Assembly: GCA_020633195.1 (NCBI GenBank)
Contig: JACKEC010000020.1
Span: 124,001 to 188,000 of the forward strand
Source: Sandaracinaceae bacterium
GTDB taxonomy: Bacteria; Myxococcota_A; Polyangia; Polyangiales; Sandaracinaceae
Direction of reading: 5' to 3'
Length of the DNA: 64,000 nt
The translations under genes were made by a program, and so were the position numbers. Below the pieces are notes generated by a model. It was not told the DNA's origin, made no database searches, and worked only from the letters and a program-made list of their open reading frames with translations. Shown in pieces: positions 1-8,092 of this stretch (its first letter is position 1; each line of letters opens with the position of its first letter).

Positions 1-489
1 GTCGGTGAGGCGCACGTACGCGTGCGCGGCGCCCAGGGAGACCGGCTCGAGGTGACCGTCGCGGAGCCGGTGCAGCCCCCCGCCGTAGCTCGCGAGCCAG
101 ATCGCGTCGCCGAAGCGCGCCACCCGGCGGACCCGCCGGACGTCGTGCGTCTCCGTGACGTGCAAGCCGTCTTCACCGACGGTCGCGCGGGCGGTGCCCT
201 CGACGGCGCCGATCCAGAGCTCGCCGTCGACGACGCTGACCGACCGGAGCCGCGCGCCGGGGAGCCCGTCGGTCGGGCCGTAGCGGCGCTCGACGCGGCC
301 GTCCTTCAGGACGAGGAGGCCGCCCTCGGTCGCGACGTACACCCTGTCCCCGATCCGCGCGGCGTCGCGAGCGTCGGCGGTCGCGGTGATGACGCGTTCG
401 ACGGTGGGCCGGCGCAGCGCGGGCTGCGCGAGCGCCGGCGCCGCGACGAGCGACGCGGCGACGACCGCGGCGACGACGACGACCCTCAC
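1..489 (-). CDS. Secreted beta-propeller protein (partial, C-terminus outside window)
   Basis: The frame is open from a GTG at 489 to the window edge (163 codons). The first ~20 residues are Val/Ala-rich and end in ALAQ, a signal peptide I cleavage pattern, so export is likely. Repeats such as VYVATEGGLLVL, LWIGAVEGT and IWLASYGGGLHRLRDG are spaced about 40 residues apart and look like Reg_prop/two-component-regulator propeller blades. The GTG start overlaps the TGA stop of the upstream 1.3-kaa gene in a GTGA arrangement, so the two are probably translationally coupled and may work together. No enzymatic motif is visible in the part present; a downstream domain cannot be excluded. Confidence 0.75.
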   Translation of the reverse strand, partial: MRVVVVAAVVAASLVAAPALAQPALRRPTVERVITATADARDAARIGDRVYVATEGGLLVLKDGRVERRYGPTDGLPGARLRSVSVVDGELWIGAVEGTARATVGEDGLHVTETHDVRRVRRVARFGDAIWLASYGGGLHRLRDGHLEPVSLGAAHAYVRLTD

Positions 490-3400
490 CGCTGCACCTG
501 CACCACGAGCGCCTGGTGGGTGATGTTCGCGGCGATGTCGACCACGACCACGTCGAGCTCGAGCCGGCCCGTGGCGTCCTCGGGCACGGTCCAGGTCGCT
601 CGCCACGCGCCGGGCCCGGCGGGCTCGAAGAGGATGACGTCCCCGCTCGGCGTCCGGGCCTCCACGCGCCGCGCGTCGCTGAGGAGGAGCGCCCGCTCGT
701 TGCTGAGCTCGCCGAGGGTGCGGCCCACCTGCGCGAGGTCGGCGGCGGTGATGACCTGCTCCGCGGTCAGGACGATCTCGGCGCCGGGCACCACGTCGCC
801 CTCGACCTCGAGGTGCACCGACGCGGCGGTCGCGTCGACCGTGTACCAGAGGCGCAGGTGCTCGAGCTGCCCGTCGGCGTGGGTCACGAGCACCTCGATC
901 GGGTAGGTCCCCTCCTCGGCGTCGCGCGGGATCAGGAAGCGCGCGGTCCACTGCGACAGCTCGCTCTCCCACGCCGCGCTCACGCTCTCGCCGAACGGCA
1001 GCAGGATGGTCACGTCGCGCGCGTCGGCCGGCGCGGGGATGCGGATCTCCGGGTCCCCCGGCAGCGCGCGCGCGGGGCTCACGGTGGCGCGCGCCTCGGG
1101 CTCGGCCTCCCCTTCGGACTCCGGCTCGATGCGCTGCTCGACCGCCACGAACGAGGTCCACTGCGTCACGAGGTGATGCGCGAGCCCGATCTGGCGGACC
1201 TCGTCGATCAGCGCCTCGTCGTCGCGCAGGAAGAGGCGGTTCATGCGCTCGTGCACCGCCGCGCGGGCCCAGAGGGTGCCCTGCGACGCGTGCGGCCCCT
1301 CGGGGGTGGGCGCGGTCGGCAGCGACACGTCGATCGCGCGCTCGTAGCGGCGCCCGCCCACCGAGCCGCGCACCCGCACCGTCGTGGCGCCGCCGTCGGC
1401 GAAGCGCCCGTAGACGACGAGCGGGCGATCCGCGAACAAGTCCGGGACTCGCCTCGGGTAGACCTCGCTGACCTCGAGCCCGCCCCAGTCGATGCGAACG
1501 TCGGTGAACACCGGGCGGTCGATATAGGAGGCAAAGGTCGCTGCGGCCTCGGTCGGCTCGTCGGAGAGCGCCGTCACGATCGCGCGCCCGCGCCCGATCT
1601 CGGCCGCGCGCTCGACGAGGAAGTGGTTCACCGCCGAGCCCACGCCGAGCGCGTAGAGCCGGTGGCTGCCGAGGTGCGTCGCGATCGAGCGGAGCACCGC
1701 GGCCTCGTTGCCGATGTATCCGTCGGTCACGAGCACCACGATCCCGAGGCGGCCGTCCTCGGTCGGCGTCGCGAGGGCGCGCTCGATCGCGGGCACCATC
1801 TCGGTCGCGCCGACCGCGCGCAGCTCCTCGAGGAACGCGCCGGCGCGCTCGACCGACGACGCGTCCCGCGCCACCGGCGCGGGGCTCAGGGCGCGGACCT
1901 GGTCGGCGAAGCCGATCACGTTGAAGCGATCGGTGTCGCGCAGGCCCTCGATGACCGAGCGGATCGAGGCGCGCGCGTGCTCGAGCGGGCGGCCGTGCAT
2001 GGAGCTCGACGTGTCGACGACGAAGGTCACGTCGCGCGGCACGATCTCGGCGTCGGTGGGCGCCGTCGGCGGCTGGATGAGGAGCGAGAAGAAGCCGCCC
2101 TCCTCGGTGCGGTGCGACAGCAGCGCGGCCTGGGGCCGGTCGCCGCCGACCGCGTAGCGGAGCACGAAGTCGCGGGTCCGGTCCTCTCCGCTCGCGGTGA
2201 AGGAGAGCGCGGCGCGGGTGTCGCCGTCGCGGGTGAGCTCGACCTCGTGCGAGGGCGAGGCGATCGAGCGGATCGGGAGGCCGGCGTCGACCGAGAGGTG
2301 CAGGCGGACGGGCGGCTGCTCGTCGACGAACGCGCTCGTCGCGCTCGTCGTGGTGGCGTCCGCGAGCGCGTCGGGGGCGACGCCCTCGGGGTCGTAGCGG
2401 CGGGGCGCGACCATGGGGAACGTCAGCGCGTACTCGCCGCCCTCGAAGGGGAGCGTCTGCACGTAGCGCAGGCGCACCTCGATCGCGTCGCCGGGGGCGA
2501 TGTTGGCGACCCGCTGCGCGAAGAGGTTCGGGCGCTGCTGCTCGAGGAGCGCGGCGCGGCGGCCCTCGGTGCGCGCGGCCTCGTACTCCTGGCGAGCCTC
2601 GGAGCGGCCGCGGATTACCCCGCGGATCACGCGATCGCCGATGCGCATCTCCATCTGGTCGACGGCCGCGTCGGCGGGGAGCGGGAACAGGTAGACCGCC
2701 TCGATCGGCTCCGGGCCGTCGTTCTCGAAGCGCTGCGTGACGAAGACCTCCGCGACGCGGCCGGACACGCGCCCCTCGACCTCGGTCCCTCGCAGGGGCA
2801 ACTCCCTTTGCTCGGGCGCCTCGGCGTCGACGGGGGTCTCGTCGCGCTCTTCGTCGGTGAGGGTCCGCGCGACGGTGCGCAAGATGCCTTGCGTCGGCCG
2901 CTCGAGGCTCGCGAGGAGCCGCGGGTCGACCTGGCCCGCGGTCTCGACGAGCCCCGCGTGCTGCGCGTTGCCGCCCCACATGTGCCAGCCGTCGAGCATC
3001 GCGTCGCCGAGCTCGAGGCCGATCACGTTGCCGCGCCCCGTGGCGACGTAGACCCAGCCCTGCGCGACGATCGGCTGGAAGACGAGCGGCTCGCCGAGGT
3101 CGTAGGCCCACACCGTCATGCCGGTGTCGATGTCGGTGGCGATCAGCTGACCGTCGACGGTGCCCACGAGGAGCAGCGAGCCGACCACCGCGGGCGGGCT
3201 CAGCGCCTGGGCGCCGTCGGCGGCCGCGTACTCGCGACGCCACACCGTGTTCGTCGTCGCGACGTCTCGCGCGACCACCTCGCCGGCGATCGAGAAGTAG
3301 GCGCGGCCGTCGGCGACCGCGGGCGAGCTGCCCTGGAACGCCCAGCCCGCCGCGACGTTGGTCAGGCCGAGGTGGCTGCCCGACGCGGCGCTGCCCCACG

Positions 3401-4454
3401 CGCCGGCGGTGCCCGCGGCGAGCTCGCGGTCGCGGCTGTTGCCCGAGAGGTACGTCGCCTCGTGGAGCTCCCCCTCGTGGTGCAGCCGGCCGTCGGCGGC
3501 GGCGAGCACGATCATCTGCTCCTGCGGCGTGCCCGCGCCCGGGCGGCGGCGCGCGAGCATCACGTCGCTGCCGTCCACCCACACCGCGCTCGACGCGCCG
3601 ACGTCGCGCGACCAGCGCACGCGGCCCGTCCGCGTGTCGAGCCGGTACGCGGTGCCGTCCATCGTCGCGAAGTAGACGTCGCGCCCCACGACCTGGGGCG
3701 CCTGGATCACGTCCGCCGCGATGGGCGTGGTCCACACGGGCTCGCCGTCGGCGAGGCGGAAGGCCCCGAAGAGGTGGCCGCCCTCGTGCGGGTAGGCGCT
3801 GAACACGAGCCCGTCCGCCGCGGCGGGCTGGCTCATCAGCGGGTCACCGAGCCAGCGGCTCCAGAGCAGCGCGCCCGTGTCCGCGTCGGCGACGAAGATG
3901 GTGCAGCTCTCGGTGTTGAAGAGGATCTTGTCGTCCTCGACGATCGCCGCGGTGGGGCCGCCGTCGGGCGCCGCGATCGACCAGTCGAGCTCGCCGCTGT
4001 ACGCGTTGAACGCGTAGAAGCGGTGGGAGGCGAACCCGCCGCCGAGGAACACGCGCCCGTCGTGGAACGCGGGGCTCGTGAGGAGCTCGGCGCGGGGCAT
4101 CGCGGTGACCCAGCCGCGCCGCCCCTGGCCGAAGTTGAATTGCGCGCTCGCGCCGCGCGGCGGGTGCGGCACGCGGACCCGGCGGACCTGCATGCGCGCG
4201 CCGAAGCTCGCGTCGCCGGAGTCCTCCACCACCCCCGCGAGCGCCTCCTCGAGGAGCTCGTCGGCGTTCGGCGGCTCCTCGTGCGCGAGCGCGACCGACC
4301 GGAACTTCCCCGTCGGAGAGCTCGACGCGGTCCGGATCGTCGCGCGCGACGTCGCGCTCCGACCGCCGCCCGAGGGACAGCCGGCCAACGCCACGGCCAT
4401 CGAGAACGCAACCCACCACCCGGGCCGCAGGCCCGCTCGCAATCGCTCCACCAT
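486..4454 (-). CDS. PQQ-propeller / VIT / von Willebrand factor A lipoprotein
   Basis: About 1,322 residues. The start at 4454 is preferred over a Met four codons upstream because it leaves a compact lipoprotein signal ending in ALAGC. Residues ~110-520 carry repeated VFLGGG, VYFATMDG and LLVGTVDGQLIATD-type segments typical of PQQ-like beta-propellers (PQQ is not necessarily bound). Residues ~555-690 match a VIT domain (QRFENDGPEPIEAVYLFPLP, then GVIRGRSEARQEYEAAR). A VWA domain follows near residue 815 with an intact MIDAS start DTSSS and a later TDGYIGNE. The C-terminal ~250 residues are beta-rich with no clear family. It is probably an outer-membrane-anchored adhesion or sensing protein. 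VIT-VWA is a common pair; the propeller in front of it is less usual. Confidence 0.85.
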   Translation of the reverse strand: MVERLRAGLRPGWWVAFSMAVALAGCPSGGGRSATSRATIRTASSSPTGKFRSVALAHEEPPNADELLEEALAGVVEDSGDASFGARMQVRRVRVPHPPRGASAQFNFGQGRRGWVTAMPRAELLTSPAFHDGRVFLGGGFASHRFYAFNAYSGELDWSIAAPDGGPTAAIVEDDKILFNTESCTIFVADADTGALLWSRWLGDPLMSQPAAADGLVFSAYPHEGGHLFGAFRLADGEPVWTTPIAADVIQAPQVVGRDVYFATMDGTAYRLDTRTGRVRWSRDVGASSAVWVDGSDVMLARRRPGAGTPQEQMIVLAAADGRLHHEGELHEATYLSGNSRDRELAAGTAGAWGSAASGSHLGLTNVAAGWAFQGSSPAVADGRAYFSIAGEVVARDVATTNTVWRREYAAADGAQALSPPAVVGSLLLVGTVDGQLIATDIDTGMTVWAYDLGEPLVFQPIVAQGWVYVATGRGNVIGLELGDAMLDGWHMWGGNAQHAGLVETAGQVDPRLLASLERPTQGILRTVARTLTDEERDETPVDAEAPEQRELPLRGTEVEGRVSGRVAEVFVTQRFENDGPEPIEAVYLFPLPADAAVDQMEMRIGDRVIRGVIRGRSEARQEYEAARTEGRRAALLEQQRPNLFAQRVANIAPGDAIEVRLRYVQTLPFEGGEYALTFPMVAPRRYDPEGVAPDALADATTTSATSAFVDEQPPVRLHLSVDAGLPIRSIASPSHEVELTRDGDTRAALSFTASGEDRTRDFVLRYAVGGDRPQAALLSHRTEEGGFFSLLIQPPTAPTDAEIVPRDVTFVVDTSSSMHGRPLEHARASIRSVIEGLRDTDRFNVIGFADQVRALSPAPVARDASSVERAGAFLEELRAVGATEMVPAIERALATPTEDGRLGIVVLVTDGYIGNEAAVLRSIATHLGSHRLYALGVGSAVNHFLVERAAEIGRGRAIVTALSDEPTEAAATFASYIDRPVFTDVRIDWGGLEVSEVYPRRVPDLFADRPLVVYGRFADGGATTVRVRGSVGGRRYERAIDVSLPTAPTPEGPHASQGTLWARAAVHERMNRLFLRDDEALIDEVRQIGLAHHLVTQWTSFVAVEQRIEPESEGEAEPEARATVSPARALPGDPEIRIPAPADARDVTILLPFGESVSAAWESELSQWTARFLIPRDAEEGTYPIEVLVTHADGQLEHLRLWYTVDATAASVHLEVEGDVVPGAEIVLTAEQVITAADLAQVGRTLGELSNERALLLSDARRVEARTPSGDVILFEPAGPGAWRATWTVPEDATGRLELDVVVVDIAANITHQALVVQVQR

Positions 4455-4625
4455 GCCGTCGGGCACAGCAGCGCCCGTGCCAGCGCGCCTGCCGCCCAGG
4501 GTTTCTGGGACGAACGCGCGGCGTGTCGCCGCTCGGACACGACGAGCGGCCGTGGGGACGCGCTGCCCGGGCTGCCCGGGTTAGGCGAGCTTGCACGTGG
4601 GTCGTGGTGCGGGCTTCTCGGGCAG

Positions 4626-4670
4626 GGGCACGGGCACGGGCACGGGCACGGGCACGGGCACGGGCACGGG
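4626..4670. repeat. GGGCAC hexanucleotide tandem repeat
   Basis: Seven perfect head-to-tail copies of GGGCAC (4626-4667) followed by GGG. It lies in the spacer about 170-215 bp upstream of the VIT/VWA lipoprotein start. A six-base unit does not change reading frame and is prone to slippage, so copy number could vary between strains and alter spacing of upstream signals. No gene is supported in this spacer. Confidence 0.95.
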
Positions 4671-4697
4671 CTAGCCGGGCGGTTGGCGCCCGGCTAG
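4671..4697 (-). terminator. CTAG-bounded perfect hairpin at a gene end
   Basis: Eleven-base arms CTAGCCGGGCG and CGCCCGGCTAG with a five-base loop. The right arm contains the TAG stop of the minus-strand PPC-like lipoprotein, so the hairpin forms immediately at that gene's 3' end. There is no T-run, so intrinsic termination is inferred from position and stem strength. The CTAG ends recall the larger inverted-repeat elements near 44.8 and 61.4 kb. Confidence 0.6.
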
Positions 4698-6262
4698 GGG
4701 CACATGCCGGCGGCCGGGCAGGCGCCGGTGGTGCAGCGGGTGGTCGCGGCGTCGCAGGGCTGCCCGGTCGGGACGATCGGGCGGACCATCACGCTGACCT
4801 CGTGCGGGAGCGAGCCCATCGCCAGGCCGCCGTAGCGCTCGACGAAGATGTAGTAGGTGCCGAACGTCAGGTCGCGCAGCTCGAGGGCGGCGTGCGCGCT
4901 CGTCATCGTGTCGTCGTTGCAGCCGAGGATGCTCCCCGAGTCGGGGCAGGAGCTGCGCACGTAGAGGATCGTGTCGGTCATCGCCCCGGTGCCGGGGTTG
5001 TCGGTGCTCACGACGAGGTCGAACGCCTCGAGCGGCACGTCGACCTTGTAGACGGCCTCCGCGCCGATGCCGCCGTTCGGGTTGCCGTCGGCGATGCACT
5101 CGGCGTCGACGGTGATGAGGCCGAGGCCGGCGCCGGTCGCGCCGCTGCGGTTCGTGGTGGCGCCCATCGAGGACGTGGCGGGCACGGTGATGTCGGGCGC
5201 GCCGTCGCAGAGGGCGCCGATCGCCGAGCCGGGGATGCAGGCGCCGCTGCTGCAGACCATCTCCTGACGGCAGAAGATCTCGTCGTTGCAGGTCTCACCG
5301 AGGCCGACGAGCGTCGCCTCCTCGATCGGCCGCATGATCCCTTCGCTGAGCCCGAAGGCCGCGTCCCACGCGCGGAGCTGCACCTGGGTCGCGCCCACCG
5401 CGCGCAGGTAGCGGCCGAGGTTGCTGGCCGTGCCACGCACCCAGACGCCGCCGCTCCACGACATGCCGGTGGCCGGCGGGTCGTCGAAGCGGACGATGAA
5501 GATGTCCCCATCGAGGGTCGCCTGGCCGTCGCCGTAGATGTCGAGCAGCCCGTCGGGCCCGTAGAAGTTGAGCGCGAGGCCGCGGACGTCGGCGTTCGGA
5601 TCCGTCCCGGTCCCCTGGATGCGCACGTCGTCGTTGGCGAGGCGAAGGAAGCCGTCGCTGAGCGTCGGCGGGTCGCCACGGCGGACGGTGAAGCCGACCT
5701 CGACGGTGCCGCGATCGACGGTCATCTGCTCGGGCGGCGGCTCGCTGTAGCCGGTGACGAAGACGTAGAGGACGGTGCCGCCGGGCACGGTGACCGCGCC
5801 GGTGGTGCGGAACTCGGTGGCCGCGACGTCATCGAAGCAGCGCGGCGGGAAGGCGCCCGTGGGCACGGTCTCGCACGTGTCCCGCGCCTGCAGGACCGTG
5901 TTGAAGCTCGTGTCGGTGCCCGGGAGGTTGGACGTGAACTCGACCGCGTAGGTGCTGCCCGGATCGCCGGGCACCGTGAACTCGATCACCTCCTGGGGCG
6001 CCCAGCGCAGCTCGGCCTCGTCGTTGCCGCAGCCGAGGCCGAGGTCGCGCGGGCGCGTCTCCGTCATCGACGTGTCGAAGGTGACCGACACGGTGTCGTC
6101 GAGGACGCCCATCAGCGGCGTCATCGTCGCGCAGGCGAGCGGCGGGCCCGCGTCCACGAGGGCCTCGCCGGCGTCGAGGCCGCCGTCGTCTCCCGAGCCT
6201 CCACCACCATCGCAGGCGCCGAGGACGAGAAGGCAGGACAGGAGAAGCGATCGACGGAGCAT
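4694..6262 (-). CDS. Lipoprotein with PPC-like beta domain
   Basis: About 522 residues. The ATG at 6262 has a GAGG five bases upstream; a GTG two codons earlier is the alternative. The N-terminus is a lipoprotein signal ending LVLGAC, followed by a Gly/Asp-rich tether (GGGGSGDDGG) and a Leu-Asp-Ala-Gly segment. Near the C-terminus, DTILYVRSSCP, LGCNDD and GTYYIFVERYGG fit the bacterial pre-peptidase C-terminal (PPC) fold; an earlier VLQARDTCETV and TVLYVFVTGYSEPP suggest a second copy. The last ~20 residues are Cys-rich. Cell-surface location is likely. No catalytic residues were recognised. It is divergent from the 6473 operon. Confidence 0.75.
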   Translation of the reverse strand: MLRRSLLLSCLLVLGACDGGGGSGDDGGLDAGEALVDAGPPLACATMTPLMGVLDDTVSVTFDTSMTETRPRDLGLGCGNDEAELRWAPQEVIEFTVPGDPGSTYAVEFTSNLPGTDTSFNTVLQARDTCETVPTGAFPPRCFDDVAATEFRTTGAVTVPGGTVLYVFVTGYSEPPPEQMTVDRGTVEVGFTVRRGDPPTLSDGFLRLANDDVRIQGTGTDPNADVRGLALNFYGPDGLLDIYGDGQATLDGDIFIVRFDDPPATGMSWSGGVWVRGTASNLGRYLRAVGATQVQLRAWDAAFGLSEGIMRPIEEATLVGLGETCNDEIFCRQEMVCSSGACIPGSAIGALCDGAPDITVPATSSMGATTNRSGATGAGLGLITVDAECIADGNPNGGIGAEAVYKVDVPLEAFDLVVSTDNPGTGAMTDTILYVRSSCPDSGSILGCNDDTMTSAHAALELRDLTFGTYYIFVERYGGLAMGSLPHEVSVMVRPIVPTGQPCDAATTRCTTGACPAAGMCP

Positions 6263-6472
6263 GTGCACCTCGGACCGGAGGGGGCCGCAGGAAGAGTTTC
6301 ACTCACGCGGGGAGAGGACCTCTCCGCGCCGCAAAGCCCCATAGCATGATCGGCGATGGGGGGACCGTTCAAGCCAGAGAATGCGGGCCTCCGTTTGACT
6401 CACCCCCCCGATCGTTCCAACAATCGGGGCTCCACCCCGGCGACGTCGGCCCTCTTTCAGCCGAAACGGACC

Positions 6473-7411
6473 ATGAACATCCGTCACTTCTCTTCCTTCG
6501 TGTGTGCCTCGTTCCTCCTGTTCGGCTGCGATGGCGGCGGCGGAGGCGGCACCGACGCCGCCGTCGAGGACGCGGGCCCGACCCTCGAGCCGAGCGAGCT
6601 GTTCGGCCCCTGCGAGGAGGACTCGCAGTGCCCCGGCGAGGGCGCGATCTGTCGATCCGCGAGCGACGGCTACCCCGGCGGGTACTGCACGGTCCCGTGC
6701 GAGGACAGGACGCCTTGCGACGTCTTCGGCGTCTACCACCACTGCGCGACGCGCGCGGGCGAGGATCGCTCCTACTGCGAGCAGCGCTGCCTCAACGGCC
6801 TCGACTGCGGCCGCCCCGAGTACACGTGCGCCGGCGAGCTCCCGCCGTCGGGCGGCGTCTGCATCGGCATCTGCTCGACCGACGACGACTGCGGCGCGGG
6901 CACCCAGTGCGACCCGTACACGGGCCTGTGCACGACGACGCTCGTCGAGACCGGCGCGACCACCGGGCAGACCTGCGCGGACGACGACGCCTGCCGCTCC
7001 GGCATCTGCGTCAACGAGACGAGCTCCGCGGGTCAGCCCACCGGGTGGGCGCAGGGCTACTGCATCTCGCAGTGCATCCTGCCCGTCGGCTACAACCGCA
7101 ACTCGTTCTTCGCGGGCGACGCGCTGCCCACCGGCAGCTGCCCCACCGGCAACGTCTGCTGGCCGCAGAGCCAGGCCGCCACCGCGCAGCAGGACCTCGG
7201 CTGGTGCGTGACCGAGTGCACGTCGAACGCCGACTGCCGCACGGGCTACGCCTGCCTGCAGGACATCACGCTCTCGAGCGGGGCGACGGCGAGCTACTCC
7301 AACGGGGTGTGCTTCCCGGGGAATTGCATGACCACGGGGTGCCCGGACGGCTACACGTGCCAGGCGGTCACGGATAGCTCGGGCGCCACGCGTAACGTGT
7401 GCGGGCGTTGA
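6473..7411 (+). CDS. Cysteine-rich lipoprotein
   Basis: About 312 residues. The start at 6473 gives a clear lipoprotein signal (FVCASFLLFGC) followed by GGGGGG and an acidic DAAVEDAG tether; the open frame upstream of it has no signal. The mature part has many regularly spaced Cys in blocks like CEEDSQCPGEGAICR, CSTDDDCGAGTQC and CTSNADCRTGYAC, the disulfide-rich pattern common in secreted myxobacterial proteins. It is the first gene of a plus-strand run that continues with two thioredoxin-fold proteins and an outer-membrane barrel, which suggests a disulfide-rich surface module. No enzymatic motif is visible. Confidence 0.75.
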   Translation: MNIRHFSSFVCASFLLFGCDGGGGGGTDAAVEDAGPTLEPSELFGPCEEDSQCPGEGAICRSASDGYPGGYCTVPCEDRTPCDVFGVYHHCATRAGEDRSYCEQRCLNGLDCGRPEYTCAGELPPSGGVCIGICSTDDDCGAGTQCDPYTGLCTTTLVETGATTGQTCADDDACRSGICVNETSSAGQPTGWAQGYCISQCILPVGYNRNSFFAGDALPTGSCPTGNVCWPQSQAATAQQDLGWCVTECTSNADCRTGYACLQDITLSSGATASYSNGVCFPGNCMTTGCPDGYTCQAVTDSSGATRNVCGR

Positions 7412-7447
7412 TGCGTAGCCATGCGGTTGCGCGAGTCGGAGGACGGA

Positions 7448-8074
7448 ATGCTTGAACGGTTCATCATCGTGGTCGGCGTGGCGGCGCTGGGCCTCGTGGG
7501 TTGTGACAACGGCGGCGGCGGCAGCGACGCTGGCTCGGACGCCGGCCCGCCCATCATGATCCCCGACGCGGGGGAGTCCGCGTGCGCGCCGCCGACCGGC
7601 GGGTTCGGGACCAGCGAGGGCCGGAACTTCCTGCCCTTCACGCTCAACCGCTGCGACGGGACGGAGTTCAGCTTCTACTCCGAGGCCGACGGCTACTGCG
7701 AGGCCTCCTACACGGTCGTGTCGGTCGCCGCGGGCTGGTGCGGCCCCTGCCGCACCGAGGCGGGCCTGATGCAGGAGTTCCTCGTCGAGCGGTACGCGTC
7801 CTACGGCGTCCGCGTCGTCGTCGCGATCATCGAGAACAACGAGCGCGGCGTCGCGCCCGACGTGGCGCTCTGCAACGACTGGGTCAGCCGGTACGGCCTG
7901 ACCAACCCGGTCATGCTCGACCCGGCGCAGGAGACCCAGGTCTACTTCCCCGCGGGCGCGCTCCCGGCGACCCTCATCGTCGACTCGAACGGCGTGATCG
8001 TTCACCGCGAGTACGGCGTCAGCACGGATCTCGAGACCGTCCGCGCGCAGCTCGACAGCCTCCTCGGGCTGTAG
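7448..8074 (+). CDS. Thioredoxin-like (TlpA/redoxin) lipoprotein
   Basis: About 208 residues. The ATG at 7448 follows a GGAGG seven bases upstream and begins a lipoprotein signal ending LGLVGC. Next is a GGGGSDAGSDAGPP tether. The thioredoxin-fold active site is WCGPC at about residues 97-101, inside AAGWCGPCRTEAG, with a cis-Pro loop later at GALPATLIVD. This places a thiol-disulfide oxidoreductase in the envelope, probably reducing or isomerising Cys-rich partners such as the lipoprotein just upstream. The gene starts 36 nt after its neighbour and precedes the barrel gene by 18 nt, consistent with one transcript. Confidence 0.85.
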   Translation: MLERFIIVVGVAALGLVGCDNGGGGSDAGSDAGPPIMIPDAGESACAPPTGGFGTSEGRNFLPFTLNRCDGTEFSFYSEADGYCEASYTVVSVAAGWCGPCRTEAGLMQEFLVERYASYGVRVVVAIIENNERGVAPDVALCNDWVSRYGLTNPVMLDPAQETQVYFPAGALPATLIVDSNGVIVHREYGVSTDLETVRAQLDSLLGL

Positions 8075-8092
8075 TCTTGTAGGCTCTGGCGC

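Noticed and set aside
516..4697. Long plus-strand open frame (about 1,390 codons) opposite the VIT/VWA gene
   Set aside because: It is the antisense shadow of a well-supported lipoprotein gene in GC-rich DNA. It is Arg/Ala/Gly/Pro-rich with no domain, and it has no signal or ribosome site.
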